NCBI RefSeq assembly: GCF_017876395.1
Contig: NZ_JAGINX010000001.1
Location: forward strand, 2,630,583-2,694,582
From: Nesterenkonia lacusekhoensis
Lineage (GTDB): Bacteria; Actinomycetota; Actinomycetes; Actinomycetales; Micrococcaceae
Reading direction: 5' to 3'
DNA: 64,000 bases
How positions within the stretch are numbered: the stretch's first letter is position 1; every line of letters begins with the position of its first letter. The position numbers were made by a program, and so were the translations under genes. The notes below the pieces were generated by a model. That model was not told where the DNA came from, ran no database searches, and saw nothing but the letters and a program-made list of their open reading frames with translations. Positions 8,426 through 15,374 of this stretch are shown one piece after another.

Positions 8426-8713
8426 TCACCTTCGCTCACCCAACTCCTCCAGCAGCGTCCTGATCTGGTGAACCAGTCGTTGCGCGCTCTCTGGAGTGAG
8501 GTGCAGGCCATCGACTGCGACCCAGGCTTCGTCCTCGTCGAAGGCCCTGAAACCGGAGACGTGCAGCTCGCCTGTTTCAGCAACACCTCCTCCACGGACG
8601 ATCGCCGGTACTGTCCGCACGAAGGTCTCGTGCCTGAGATCCTGCTCGTGGATTTCGTCATGGTCTGCTCGGCACCAAGCAGGACAGGGGTGGGGCATCT
8701 CTTCAATTCCCAT
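8426..8713 (-). CDS. DUF6907-like small protein
   Basis: This 95-residue protein begins MGIEEMPHPCPAWCRADHDE. The CPAWC...H segment followed by a beta-rich region with HVSGFRAFDED and WVAVDG, then a C-terminal helix, matches the actinobacterial DUF6907 family. Members are often found in mobile DNA and may bind metal through the Cys/His segment. AAGGTGAG precedes the ATG at 8713. The stop overlaps the alternative start of the HEPN-like gene, which suggests translational coupling. The function is unknown. Confidence 0.65.
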   Translation of the reverse strand: MGIEEMPHPCPAWCRADHDEIHEQDLRHETFVRTVPAIVRGGGVAETGELHVSGFRAFDEDEAWVAVDGLHLTPESAQRLVHQIRTLLEELGERR

Positions 8714-8740
8714 CAACTCACCTTACGCCCCTCCTGACGG

Positions 8741-9403
8741 TCAAGGCAGCACCATCTCGCCGATCAGCCGGCACTGGAAGATGTGCTCCTCCAGCTCAGC
8801 CTCGATGTCGGCGGACTGCTCGAACTCGCTCCCGCCTCCCATCGACAGCACTTCCTCATCGAAGGTCATCCGGGTGAAGGACCGGACATCCCCGCGCCGC
8901 GGGTTGGAGGCATCCTCCCAGTTGGCCCGGTAGATGCTGTTCTCGACGTGCTCCAGTGCGCCGGTGCCCTCGACGACCGCCTCTCCGGTGCAGTTGTACT
9001 TCACCACATCCACCTGCACCGGGTTGCCGTGCTCGTCGTCGACGATGGTCCACAGGCTCAGCCGCGGGGTGACCTGCAGCCAGGACTGGGCGTAAGTGTC
9101 GCCCTCCTCGGGGATGAAGGCCTCCACTGCCTCCTCGAGGAGCCCGGCTTCAAGCTCCTCCAGCACACTCTCGGCGACCTCCTCGTCGGTCATGTCCTCC
9201 GGGTCGATCTCCTCCGAGCTCGAAGACTCCTCTTCCTGCTCGTCAGATGAGGGGTCCTCAGGCTCAGGGGAACTGCCCTCAGTCTCTTCAGGCGCTGGAG
9301 CAGCGGTTTCCTCGACCTCAGACTCCTCGCCGCCGTCGTAGGCGCAAGCGGTCAGGCCCAGACCTGCCACCAGCACTGCTGCTGTAATGCGCTTCGGACC
9401 CAT
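8741..9403 (-). CDS. Secreted lipoprotein, acidic linker
   Basis: A signal peptide with lipobox LTAC (C20) is followed by a long Glu/Ser/Pro-rich linker (residues 24-80). A folded C-terminal domain contains two cysteines (YNCTGEAV and HIFQCRL). It should be attached to the outer face of the membrane. It is the last gene of a minus-strand operon that starts at 10,933, and it begins 3 bases after the preceding stop. Its position beside membrane proteins of the mobile element suggests a part in the transfer apparatus or in exclusion. No family was recognised. Confidence 0.75.
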   Translation of the reverse strand: MGPKRITAAVLVAGLGLTACAYDGGEESEVEETAAPAPEETEGSSPEPEDPSSDEQEEESSSSEEIDPEDMTDEEVAESVLEELEAGLLEEAVEAFIPEEGDTYAQSWLQVTPRLSLWTIVDDEHGNPVQVDVVKYNCTGEAVVEGTGALEHVENSIYRANWEDASNPRRGDVRSFTRMTFDEEVLSMGGGSEFEQSADIEAELEEHIFQCRLIGEMVLP

Positions 9404-9406
9404 AGC

Positions 9407-9946
9407 TCAGGCCTCCTTCTTCGAGGTGACGTTCTTCAGGTTCCGGGTGATGTTGCCCCACAGCCGCGGGGCCACGATCAGCGATGCCAGGAACGCTGCG
9501 GCCGCCCCGGCGATCCAGACGTTGGAGAAGATCCCCAGAGCCGTGGAGATGCCCCAGCGCACGATGAGGAAGCCCAGGGTGAAGGCCAGCGCCAGAGCAG
9601 CCAGCCTCCAGATCGGGGAGCGGGCCTGCCACTCGTAGAACTCGCGGATCGCGGTCTTGATGAACCCGGAGGTCTCCTTGAAGTTGCCGGTGGCCTGGTC
9701 CGGGATTCGGATCAGCCCGACCTTGAACATCATCGAGATCAGCTGGAAGGCGAACATCGTCAGTCCGGTCGCTGCCAGCTCCCGGTAGCCCGACTCGGAG
9801 ATCGCCCAGCCGAGCATCCCCAGGGCACCGCAGGCCAGCAGGGTGCCGATCACCGTCCAGAGGTGGTTGTCCGGGCCCGAGTCCACCCGGGTGTTCACAT
9901 GAACATCGATGTGCTCACGCGCCTCGGTCTTGTGTTCCTCAGCCAT
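9407..9946 (-). CDS. Integral membrane protein of the mobile element
   Basis: This 179-residue protein begins MAEEHKTEAREHIDVHVN. The ATG at 9946 was chosen because GGAGG precedes it and the longer frame is only a shadow. About four hydrophobic segments are visible: TVIGTLLACGALGMLGW, LTMFAFQLISMMF, LAALALAFTLGFLIV, and WIAGAAAAFLASLIV. It ends in a basic tail. The start overlaps the stop of the upstream membrane protein gene, so the two are coupled. Function unknown; an envelope component of a transfer system is plausible. Confidence 0.75.
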   Translation of the reverse strand: MAEEHKTEAREHIDVHVNTRVDSGPDNHLWTVIGTLLACGALGMLGWAISESGYRELAATGLTMFAFQLISMMFKVGLIRIPDQATGNFKETSGFIKTAIREFYEWQARSPIWRLAALALAFTLGFLIVRWGISTALGIFSNVWIAGAAAAFLASLIVAPRLWGNITRNLKNVTSKKEA

Positions 9947-10757
9947 CACTGGCCTCCTTCTTGTCGTTCCCGGCCGGAAGCACCGGCACCAGGGAGTGCT
10001 CACTGTCATGGGGAGCCGCCTCTGCAGGCTCCGGGGTCTCGTCGTCGACCACCTCGACGAAGTCCTCGTCGTCGGGGTCCTCAAGCTCTCCGGTGGTCTT
10101 CTCCACCGCCGGCAGAGCAGGCACCGTGCTCGGTGCTGCCGCAGACTCGGGCATCGTCGGCAGGGCTGCGGCCTCCTGCTTCTTCACGCCGGGCCATCCG
10201 GTACATCGGACGATCCACGCCACCAGCGCCAGCCCGAGAGCGAGCTGAACCCACCCGTACTGCCAGACCAGAACCCCGTAGTCGATGAACACCAGCGGGA
10301 AGCGCGGCTCGAGATAGAGCCAGCGGTCGAACAGTCCCAGCAGACTCAGGGCGAAGTAGCCGACCACTCCGACTGCAGTGGAGGCGACCAACCACGGCCA
10401 CCACAGGATGCGCCTGCCCTTCGGCGGCAGCACCAGCCAGCTGACCGCATACAGCCCCTTGGCCAGCAGCATCGCCGGGCCGGCCAGCAGCACCATCGCC
10501 GGGGCGATGATCAGCACCAGGGTCATGATGCGCGCGAACTGCTCTTTCGGATCGTCACCGTGAGCGATGAATCGCGCTGGGAACCAGGGAATCCGGGCCT
10601 CGTGGAAGCTGCTGTCCGCAGCCCCGGCCTCCTTCTGCGCCAGCTTCGCAGCCTTGCGCTTGAGTCTCTGCGCCTGCCGCCGGTCACTCTGCGTCCAGGT
10701 GATCTCGTGCTGAATCAGCCAGTTGGCCCGCTCATCCTCCTGCCGGTACACCGTCAT
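9939..10757 (-). CDS. Membrane protein with acidic cytoplasmic tail
   Basis: This 272-residue protein has a basic N-terminal part (RRQAQRLKRKAAKLAQKEAG), then hydrophobic segments around residues 75-105, 120-145 and 165-190, and a long acidic, proline-rich tail after residue 195. The arrangement resembles accessory membrane subunits of conjugative elements, but no named family was recognised. The ATG overlaps the stop of the small gene upstream in an ATGA junction, and its own stop overlaps the next gene. This is a tightly packed operon. Confidence 0.7.
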   Translation of the reverse strand: MTVYRQEDERANWLIQHEITWTQSDRRQAQRLKRKAAKLAQKEAGAADSSFHEARIPWFPARFIAHGDDPKEQFARIMTLVLIIAPAMVLLAGPAMLLAKGLYAVSWLVLPPKGRRILWWPWLVASTAVGVVGYFALSLLGLFDRWLYLEPRFPLVFIDYGVLVWQYGWVQLALGLALVAWIVRCTGWPGVKKQEAAALPTMPESAAAPSTVPALPAVEKTTGELEDPDDEDFVEVVDDETPEPAEAAPHDSEHSLVPVLPAGNDKKEASDG

Positions 10758-10933
10758 CCCGAGATCTCTTCGCCGTCGGCGGCCTCCTCAGGGGCCTCTT
10801 CCTCGACCTGCCCGCAGTCGCAGTCCTCCTCGGCCATGGAGGTGCCCCACGATCCGCCGATCAGCAGGCCCAGGACGAAGGGGATCGCCATGACCGTCAG
10901 GACTCCTACGAGCTTCCACATACCACCGTTCAT
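10754..10933 (-). CDS. Small single-pass membrane protein (59 aa)
   Basis: Residues 5-28 form one hydrophobic helix (WKLVGVLTVMAIPFVLGLLIGG). The C-terminal half is acidic with a CDC motif (EEDCDCGQVEEE). It is the first gene of the minus-strand operon, just inside the divergent promoter region at 10,940-11,010. Its stop overlaps the next start (ATGA). Small proteins in this position in transfer operons are often entry or pilus-associated membrane factors, but nothing here proves it. Confidence 0.65.
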   Translation of the reverse strand: MNGGMWKLVGVLTVMAIPFVLGLLIGGSWGTSMAEEDCDCGQVEEEAPEEAADGEEISG

Positions 10934-10949
10934 CGCCTTGCCTCTCTAA

Positions 10950-11012
10950 TCGGCGGTTACTTTATGTCTAGTATTCTACTATACTAGAGACTAGCGATCT
11001 ACTAGTGAAGGA
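10950..11012. promoter_or_regulatory. Divergent control region with CTAG palindrome and repeats
   Basis: Between the two divergent operons lies a perfect palindrome, TCTAGTAT (10967-10974) and ATACTAGA (10981-10988) with a 6-bp spacer. CTAG occurs four times, at about 10968, 10983, 10991 and 11002. The region is markedly AT-rich compared with its surroundings. It is a likely operator and promoter pair for both transfer operons. One of the element's XRE regulators could bind it, but this is inferred. Confidence 0.6.
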
Positions 11013-11019
11013 GTGCGAT

Positions 11020-11238
11020 GTGAAACCCGACAACCTCGACGCGAGGCAGATCATCTCGATGGAACCCGAGGCTCGGCAGCGCCTCCGAACCACAGCTGTC
11101 ACCTACGACATCGGCCACGGCCCGTTCGCCCGAGTGCTGATCGCCGCCGCTCTGGATCTTCTGGATCAGGACCAGGCATTCAGCGCCTGCATCCAGGACA
11201 AGGTCACCGCCGAGAAGCAGCGCTACAAGAGGAGCTGA
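11020..11238 (+). CDS. Small hypothetical protein upstream of the coupling protein
   Basis: This 72-residue protein begins at GTG 11020, preceded by a GAAGGAG ribosome-binding site 6 bases away. It reads VKPDNLDARQIISMEP and is predicted helical, with QRLRTTAV near the middle and a basic C-terminus (EKQRYKRS). It is the first gene of the plus-strand operon and ends 5 bases before the coupling ATPase gene. No known domain was recognised. A DNA-binding or relaxosome accessory role is possible from the context only. Confidence 0.65.
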   Translation: MKPDNLDARQIISMEPEARQRLRTTAVTYDIGHGPFARVLIAAALDLLDQDQAFSACIQDKVTAEKQRYKRS

Positions 11239-11243
11239 TCAGC

Positions 11244-13028
11244 ATGGCCAGGAAACGCAAGCCCCACGTCATCGACAAGGACAAGCAGACCCCCTATGCC
11301 GGGTGCCTCGAGGGAATCCCGCAGGAGACCGCCCCGCACGTGCTCGTCTCCGGGCCTACCGGTCGAGGCAAAGCTCTGGTCGACCACACGATGATCCCGG
11401 TGGCCGACCTCCGTCGCTACGTGCCCATCGGGCAGCTGGACGTCGGTGACAAGGTCCTTGAGGGCGTCACCGGCAAACCCACTGAAGTCGTCGGCGTCTA
11501 CCCCCAGGGACTCAAGCCGGTCTTCCGGCTGCGGTTCGAAGACGGCTCCACTGTCGACTGCTGTGAAGAGCATCTCTGGAACGTCCGCGATGGCGCCCAG
11601 CGCAGGGCGGGCGAACCGTTCGAGACGATGTCGCTGCGGGAGATCATCGCAGCGACTCGCACCGGGGAGCGCAGTGGATTCTCTGTGCCTGCCGGCTCCA
11701 CCCGTGAGGGCGAGGACCTGCTGATCGCAGGCATCCATGACTTCGGCCGGGAGGAGGAGATGACCTGCATCGAAGTTGCCGCAGAGTCCCAGCTCTTCCA
11801 AGCCGGCATGGGGCACATCGTCACTCACAACACCACCCGTGTCCTCGCCCCTGCCGCTCTGCTGTGGCAAGGTCCCCGCGTGGTCGTCAGCTCGAAGACT
11901 GACTACCTGAAGTGGCTGATCACCAAGGGTGTCCACCAGCGCGGCCCGGTCTACATCATGGACCTTGCAGGCGAGCTCGACCCGTCATTCGACTGGCTCC
12001 AGGGCGTGGACTACAGCATGGTCACCTCTGACCCTTGCCACCTCATCGCCAACGATGATGACGCGCTGGCGATGGCCTCCCTGCTGATGAAGGTCGGTTC
12101 CCTGGGCGCCTCCGGCAACGCAGAAGGCGGCGGAGGCTCGGACGCCTTCTGGCAGACCCAGGCTGCTCAGCCGATGGCCGCTCTCCTGCAGGCCGGCAAG
12201 GCGAAGGGCGATGGCATCAGCTGGGCGCTGCGGGCAGTGGACAAGTTCGAGAAGGACTCCGACGACGACACCTCGCCGTCCTGGGCCAATGCGTTCGAGT
12301 ACGTGGCCAATACCTCGTTCCACGCGCAGAAGCTGCTGGCCGTCACGCAGATGGACGGCAAGCTGCGCGACTCCGTGAAGGCGACCATGCTGGCTGGACT
12401 CACTCCATGGGCGCTGACCAACGTTCGAGGGTTCGGGCACAACACCATTCCCTTCACCCCGAAGATGATGGAAGGTCCAGATGAACCGACTCTTGCGATC
12501 ATCGCCCCCTCCGACGGTGTCGCCGCAGGTGCTGCCGTCGGCGCCATCGAGACCATCGTGAGGCACTGGCGCCGAGGCATCGAGTACGGATTGGACCGTG
12601 TCCTGTGCTGTGTCGATGAGCTGGTGAACACCGCTCCGCTCCCCGCCCTTCCGCAGTGGGTGACCGAGGCCCGTGGACTTGGGGTGGCCTTCCTCTGTGC
12701 GGTCCAGAGCACCAACCAGATGAAGCTGCGTTGGGGTGAGGACGGTGCCGAGGTTCTCCGTGAGGTCTTCCCGGCTCACCTCATCCTTGAGGGGGCTCCT
12801 GAGAAGGATCTTCTGGAGGCCGCGGCATGGTGGGACGGCGAGAAGGATGTGGCCCGGCACTCCCACGATGCGCAGGCGAAGTCATCCATCTCCTACGAAC
12901 GTGTTCCGGTCACCAACCCGACGGATCTGCTTCCGAAGTCTGTGGAAGAAGGTCGCCTCCTCCGTTACGGCAAGAAGGGGTACATGGTGGACCTTCCGGG
13001 CATCTGGAGGTTCGGTACTGCTGGGTAG
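11244..13028 (+). CDS. TraG/VirD4-like type IV coupling ATPase containing a class 3 intein
   Basis: This is the DNA-pumping ATPase that links the relaxosome to the secretion channel. The 594-residue precursor has Walker A GPTGRGK at residues 37-43, followed at once by a 153-residue intein (44-196). The P-loop resumes with TTRVLAPAALLW. After splicing the host protein would be 441 residues. Downstream features are VVSSKTDYLKW (about 213-223), Walker B VLCCVDEL (453-460) and the TraM-recognition-like region VTEARGLGVAFLCAVQS. No N-terminal membrane segments are visible, so this is a soluble TcpA/TraD-like variant. The ATG at 11244 follows GAGGAG. Confidence 0.85.
   Translation: MARKRKPHVIDKDKQTPYAGCLEGIPQETAPHVLVSGPTGRGKALVDHTMIPVADLRRYVPIGQLDVGDKVLEGVTGKPTEVVGVYPQGLKPVFRLRFEDGSTVDCCEEHLWNVRDGAQRRAGEPFETMSLREIIAATRTGERSGFSVPAGSTREGEDLLIAGIHDFGREEEMTCIEVAAESQLFQAGMGHIVTHNTTRVLAPAALLWQGPRVVVSSKTDYLKWLITKGVHQRGPVYIMDLAGELDPSFDWLQGVDYSMVTSDPCHLIANDDDALAMASLLMKVGSLGASGNAEGGGGSDAFWQTQAAQPMAALLQAGKAKGDGISWALRAVDKFEKDSDDDTSPSWANAFEYVANTSFHAQKLLAVTQMDGKLRDSVKATMLAGLTPWALTNVRGFGHNTIPFTPKMMEGPDEPTLAIIAPSDGVAAGAAVGAIETIVRHWRRGIEYGLDRVLCCVDELVNTAPLPALPQWVTEARGLGVAFLCAVQSTNQMKLRWGEDGAEVLREVFPAHLILEGAPEKDLLEAAAWWDGEKDVARHSHDAQAKSSISYERVPVTNPTDLLPKSVEEGRLLRYGKKGYMVDLPGIWRFGTAG
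11373..11831 (+). other. Class 3 mini-intein in the coupling-protein P-loop
   Basis: The 153-residue insert starts ALVDHT and ends VTHN, followed by Thr as the +1 residue. Block A reads IGQLDVGDKVLE. Block B reads DCCEEHLW with H67 and W69 spaced as in class 3 inteins. Block F has Cys132 (EMTCIEVAAESQLF). Block G is T151-H152-N153. The W-C-T triad, with a non-nucleophilic Ala at position 1, is the signature of class 3 inteins. The region between blocks B and F is too short for a homing endonuclease, and no LAGLIDADG motif is seen. The frame is uninterrupted with the exteins. Confidence 0.9.
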
Positions 13029-13090
13029 GCCGCCGGAGGCGGCGCCTCGGGTGTGTTCTGCGAAGAGTTGTTCTCTGGAAGGAGGCTCAC

Positions 13091-13453
13091 GTGGAAGACA
13101 CCCGGGACGCTGTCTCCGAGGCCATGGACCGAATACAGGTCGACCTCGCTGCTCTGCAGGCCGGACTGGCGAGGCTCCATGCCACAGCCCCGCTGGTCGG
13201 GCCGGTGCCGCAGCACCTGCGCGCTGCTCGGCGCAGCTGGCATATGACAGCCCAGCGGGCTCGGGAAGCTCTGATGCTCAGCCGCCAGTCGCTGGCGATG
13301 CTGAGTCTCTGCCGGTCTTCGCCGGACGCACCCGCCCCAGGCTCTCCTTCGGCAGAGTCTTCAACAGCTCGGAGGGGTGAATATCCAGCCCCCGAGCCAG
13401 GATCACCAGCGTCTCCAGGGTCGGATTCCGCTTCCCGCGCTCCAGTCCGCTGA
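13091..13453 (+). CDS. Small hypothetical protein following the coupling protein
   Basis: A GTG at 13091 is preceded by an AAGGAGG ribosome-binding site 6 bases upstream. The first 75 residues (VEDTRDAVSEAMDRIQVDLAALQ...) are helical and plausible. The rest is Pro/Ser/Arg-rich and overlaps the convergent XRE gene by about 175 bases. The true protein may therefore end differently, or the overlap may be real. No family was recognised. It would be the third gene of the plus-strand transfer operon. Confidence 0.45.
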   Translation: MEDTRDAVSEAMDRIQVDLAALQAGLARLHATAPLVGPVPQHLRAARRSWHMTAQRAREALMLSRQSLAMLSLCRSSPDAPAPGSPSAESSTARRGEYPAPEPGSPASPGSDSASRAPVR

Positions 13454-13622
13454 TGTAGGTCCGATCCAGGCCCACGTACCGAGCGAACTCCTCCTGCGAG
13501 TAGGTCACGCGGGACCGCCGGAGGTACCTGAGGTGCTTGCCGAAGGTCTCGCGGTGGGACTCCGGGACAGTGTGACGGGGCGGGTTCTCCACGTCTCTGA
13601 GGCTATTTTGAGTGTGGATCAT
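13278..13622 (-). CDS. XRE-family transcriptional regulator
   Basis: This 114-residue protein has a clear lambda-repressor-like HTH at residues 25-80: FGKHLRYLRRSRVTYSQEEFARYVGLDRTYISGLERGKRNPTLETLVILARGL. The recognition helix region is DRTYISGLERG. It is transcribed away from the gene at 13,661-14,092 and is separated from it by a short AT-rich region with repeated GTCAAC motifs. It is a likely repressor of transfer genes or of itself. Its 3' end overlaps the preceding plus-strand small gene. Confidence 0.85.
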   Translation of the reverse strand: MIHTQNSLRDVENPPRHTVPESHRETFGKHLRYLRRSRVTYSQEEFARYVGLDRTYISGLERGKRNPTLETLVILARGLDIHPSELLKTLPKESLGRVRPAKTGRDSASPATGG

Positions 13623-13660
13623 CAGTCAACGGATTATGCGTCAACTGCTAGTATGACGAA
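13623..13660. promoter_or_regulatory. Divergent promoter with direct GTCAAC repeats
   Basis: The 38-bp space between divergent genes contains GTCAAC at 13625 and 13640 with a 9-bp gap, and a TAGTAT -10-like box for the plus strand at about 13652. On the minus strand TTGACGCAT could serve as a -35. It is a probable autoregulatory site for the adjacent XRE protein. Confidence 0.4.
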
Positions 13661-13735
13661 GTGAAAACCGGCTGGGCGCCAGCCCTGTCTCTAACCCGGT
13701 TGAAACCCCTCATTCGGCCCGCAAGTATGGCGGCC

Positions 13736-14092
13736 ATGAGCGATCACCAGATCCCCATCTCCCAGAGCACAGCCGAGCTGCTGGACTCTCATCTGAACCA
13801 CTTCGAGCGGATTCTCTCAGCCCTGGACGCCGGGCACAGCTATCGCAGTCACGATCCCCACCAGATGCTCCACGAGGCCCCGGTCGAGATCACTGTGGAG
13901 CACCAGATGACCGTGGTGCTGACCGAGGGTGAGCCCCGGATCTCCGCGACCGCAGTGTTCGACGACAGTGGGCGGATCGAGAACCCCACGCTCACCGCCG
14001 CATGGAGCGGCGGGCAGGTGGAGAGTGTGATCTCTCCGGGAGTCTCGCTGCACCGAGCCCTGCAGGCCTACGCCGAGGCCGAGGTGCTCTAG
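13736..14092 (+). CDS. Hypothetical protein of the mobile element
   Basis: This 118-residue protein starts MSDHQIPISQSTAELL; the frame is open from 13661, so a longer start is possible. The fold looks alpha/beta with a strand-rich middle (VEITVEHQMTVVLTE, then PRISATAVFDDSG). No signal peptide or membrane segment is visible. It lies convergent to the second XRE gene and their ends overlap by 4 bases. No function can be assigned. Confidence 0.6.
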   Translation: MSDHQIPISQSTAELLDSHLNHFERILSALDAGHSYRSHDPHQMLHEAPVEITVEHQMTVVLTEGEPRISATAVFDDSGRIENPTLTAAWSGGQVESVISPGVSLHRALQAYAEAEVL

Positions 14093-14346
14093 ATGCCGGC
14101 TTCGGCCAGCAGCTCGGAGACCTTCACCTGCAGCACAGAGGCCAGGCCAGCAAGTGTTGAGAGGCGCGGGTTCGAGGGGCCTTGGGCGCCCTTGCGGCCG
14201 GAGCCCCGGCCAGCCTCGATGAGCTGGAGCTGATTCTTTGTCACTCCAGCAGTGAAAGCCAGGGCCTCCTGAGAGAGTTCCCTATCGCTCCGCAGGCGCC
14301 GCACTGCGTCCCCGAGGCGCTTCGCCTCATCTTCAGTCCAAGACAC
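14089..14346 (-). CDS. Small XRE-family regulator
   Basis: This 85-residue protein consists of a single HTH domain: RLGDAVRRLRSDRELSQEALAFTAGV, then KNQLQLIEAGRG and LSTLAGLASVLQVKVSELL. It begins at GTG 14346. A basic loop (GSGRKGAQGPSNPR) between helices 3 and 4 is longer than usual. It is divergent from the membrane-protein and lipoprotein operon starting at 14,479, which it may control. Confidence 0.85.
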   Translation of the reverse strand: MSWTEDEAKRLGDAVRRLRSDRELSQEALAFTAGVTKNQLQLIEAGRGSGRKGAQGPSNPRLSTLAGLASVLQVKVSELLAEAGI

Positions 14347-14478
14347 CTAACAATCGTGTAAACCAGGCCTGCTCCACAACACCCTATATAGAAGGCCTGA
14401 TATAGATGGACATCACGCGTGTGTCCTGATTTATCAAGCTGAACGGAGTTGGGCAGGCCTCAGACAGGAGCGGAAGGC

Positions 14479-15336
14479 ATGGAGCACGACGAGACACCTG
14501 AGGAGCCTCCACCTCCTCGACCTCAGCGACGGGGCTTCACCTCAGCCCGCATGAACAACCTGATCTCGCAGGCCAAGTCGCAGGCCTCCGAGAAGCTCTC
14601 TGCTGAGAACATCCAGCAGGCCCGCGAGCGCCTCAGCCCTCACGCCGAGAAGCTGGGAGAGGGTGCCAGAACAGCGTTCACCTCCGGCACTGAGAAGCTC
14701 CATTCCACTCGTGAATCGCTGACCCCGGCTGCGGCCAAGGCTCGGGAGAACCTCACTGAGACCGCTGGACAGGTCCGCGAGAAGATCAGGTGGCTCGCCG
14801 AAGCAGAGGTCGGCGAAGACGGGCGCCTCATCCGCCCGAAGCTGGTGCGCATCTCGCAGAGGATGCTGCTGGCAGCCGCCATCCTCGGAGTCCTCGGAAC
14901 ACTGCTGCTCTCCCGGCGCTTCCTCAGCGGGATCGAGGGCGACGCAGCCGCCTCGGAGGAGCAGGCTGCTCTCGCCCTGCCGGCTGTATGGGTTCTCGTG
15001 GTCCTGGCAGTGCTGATGCTCTACATCGGCAGCATTGTCGCTCTGCGGCTGAGGCTCCCGCTGTGTCGGGTCAGCTCCACGGTCCTGGCCGTCTGCGGCC
15101 TCCTCGGGGCCATCACCTTAACCCTGGGCATCCGAGCCATCCCCGGCATCGGCTGGGCGGCTGGCTTCGCAGTCGGCTTCGGCGGCTGGGTGTTGCTGGC
15201 CTCGGGTGTCCTTGGGTTCGCGGCCGCGGCGATGCTCTGGGCCCTGCCTCCCTGCCGCCAGTGGCACGCCGAGCCCCGCCGGAGAAGACAGCACCGAGGC
15301 GCGATCAGCGCAACACCTCCTGCCCCTGCCCCCTGA
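14479..15336 (+). CDS. Membrane protein with long helical cytoplasmic domain
   Basis: This 285-residue protein starts at ATG 14479 behind GGAAGG. Residues 1-25 are acidic and proline-rich. Residues 30-105 are amphipathic helix (repeated EKL, ARE and TAG patterns suggesting a coiled coil). Four hydrophobic segments follow at about 125-145, 165-190, 200-220 and 225-255. It heads a plus-strand run of four genes (14,479-18,219) closed by a terminator. The family is unknown; an envelope role in the mobile element is likely from its position. Confidence 0.7.
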   Translation: MEHDETPEEPPPPRPQRRGFTSARMNNLISQAKSQASEKLSAENIQQARERLSPHAEKLGEGARTAFTSGTEKLHSTRESLTPAAAKARENLTETAGQVREKIRWLAEAEVGEDGRLIRPKLVRISQRMLLAAAILGVLGTLLLSRRFLSGIEGDAAASEEQAALALPAVWVLVVLAVLMLYIGSIVALRLRLPLCRVSSTVLAVCGLLGAITLTLGIRAIPGIGWAAGFAVGFGGWVLLASGVLGFAAAAMLWALPPCRQWHAEPRRRRQHRGAISATPPAPAP

Positions 15337-15374
15337 GCCCGACAGCCACATCCCAGAGAGGACCCACACGGCAC

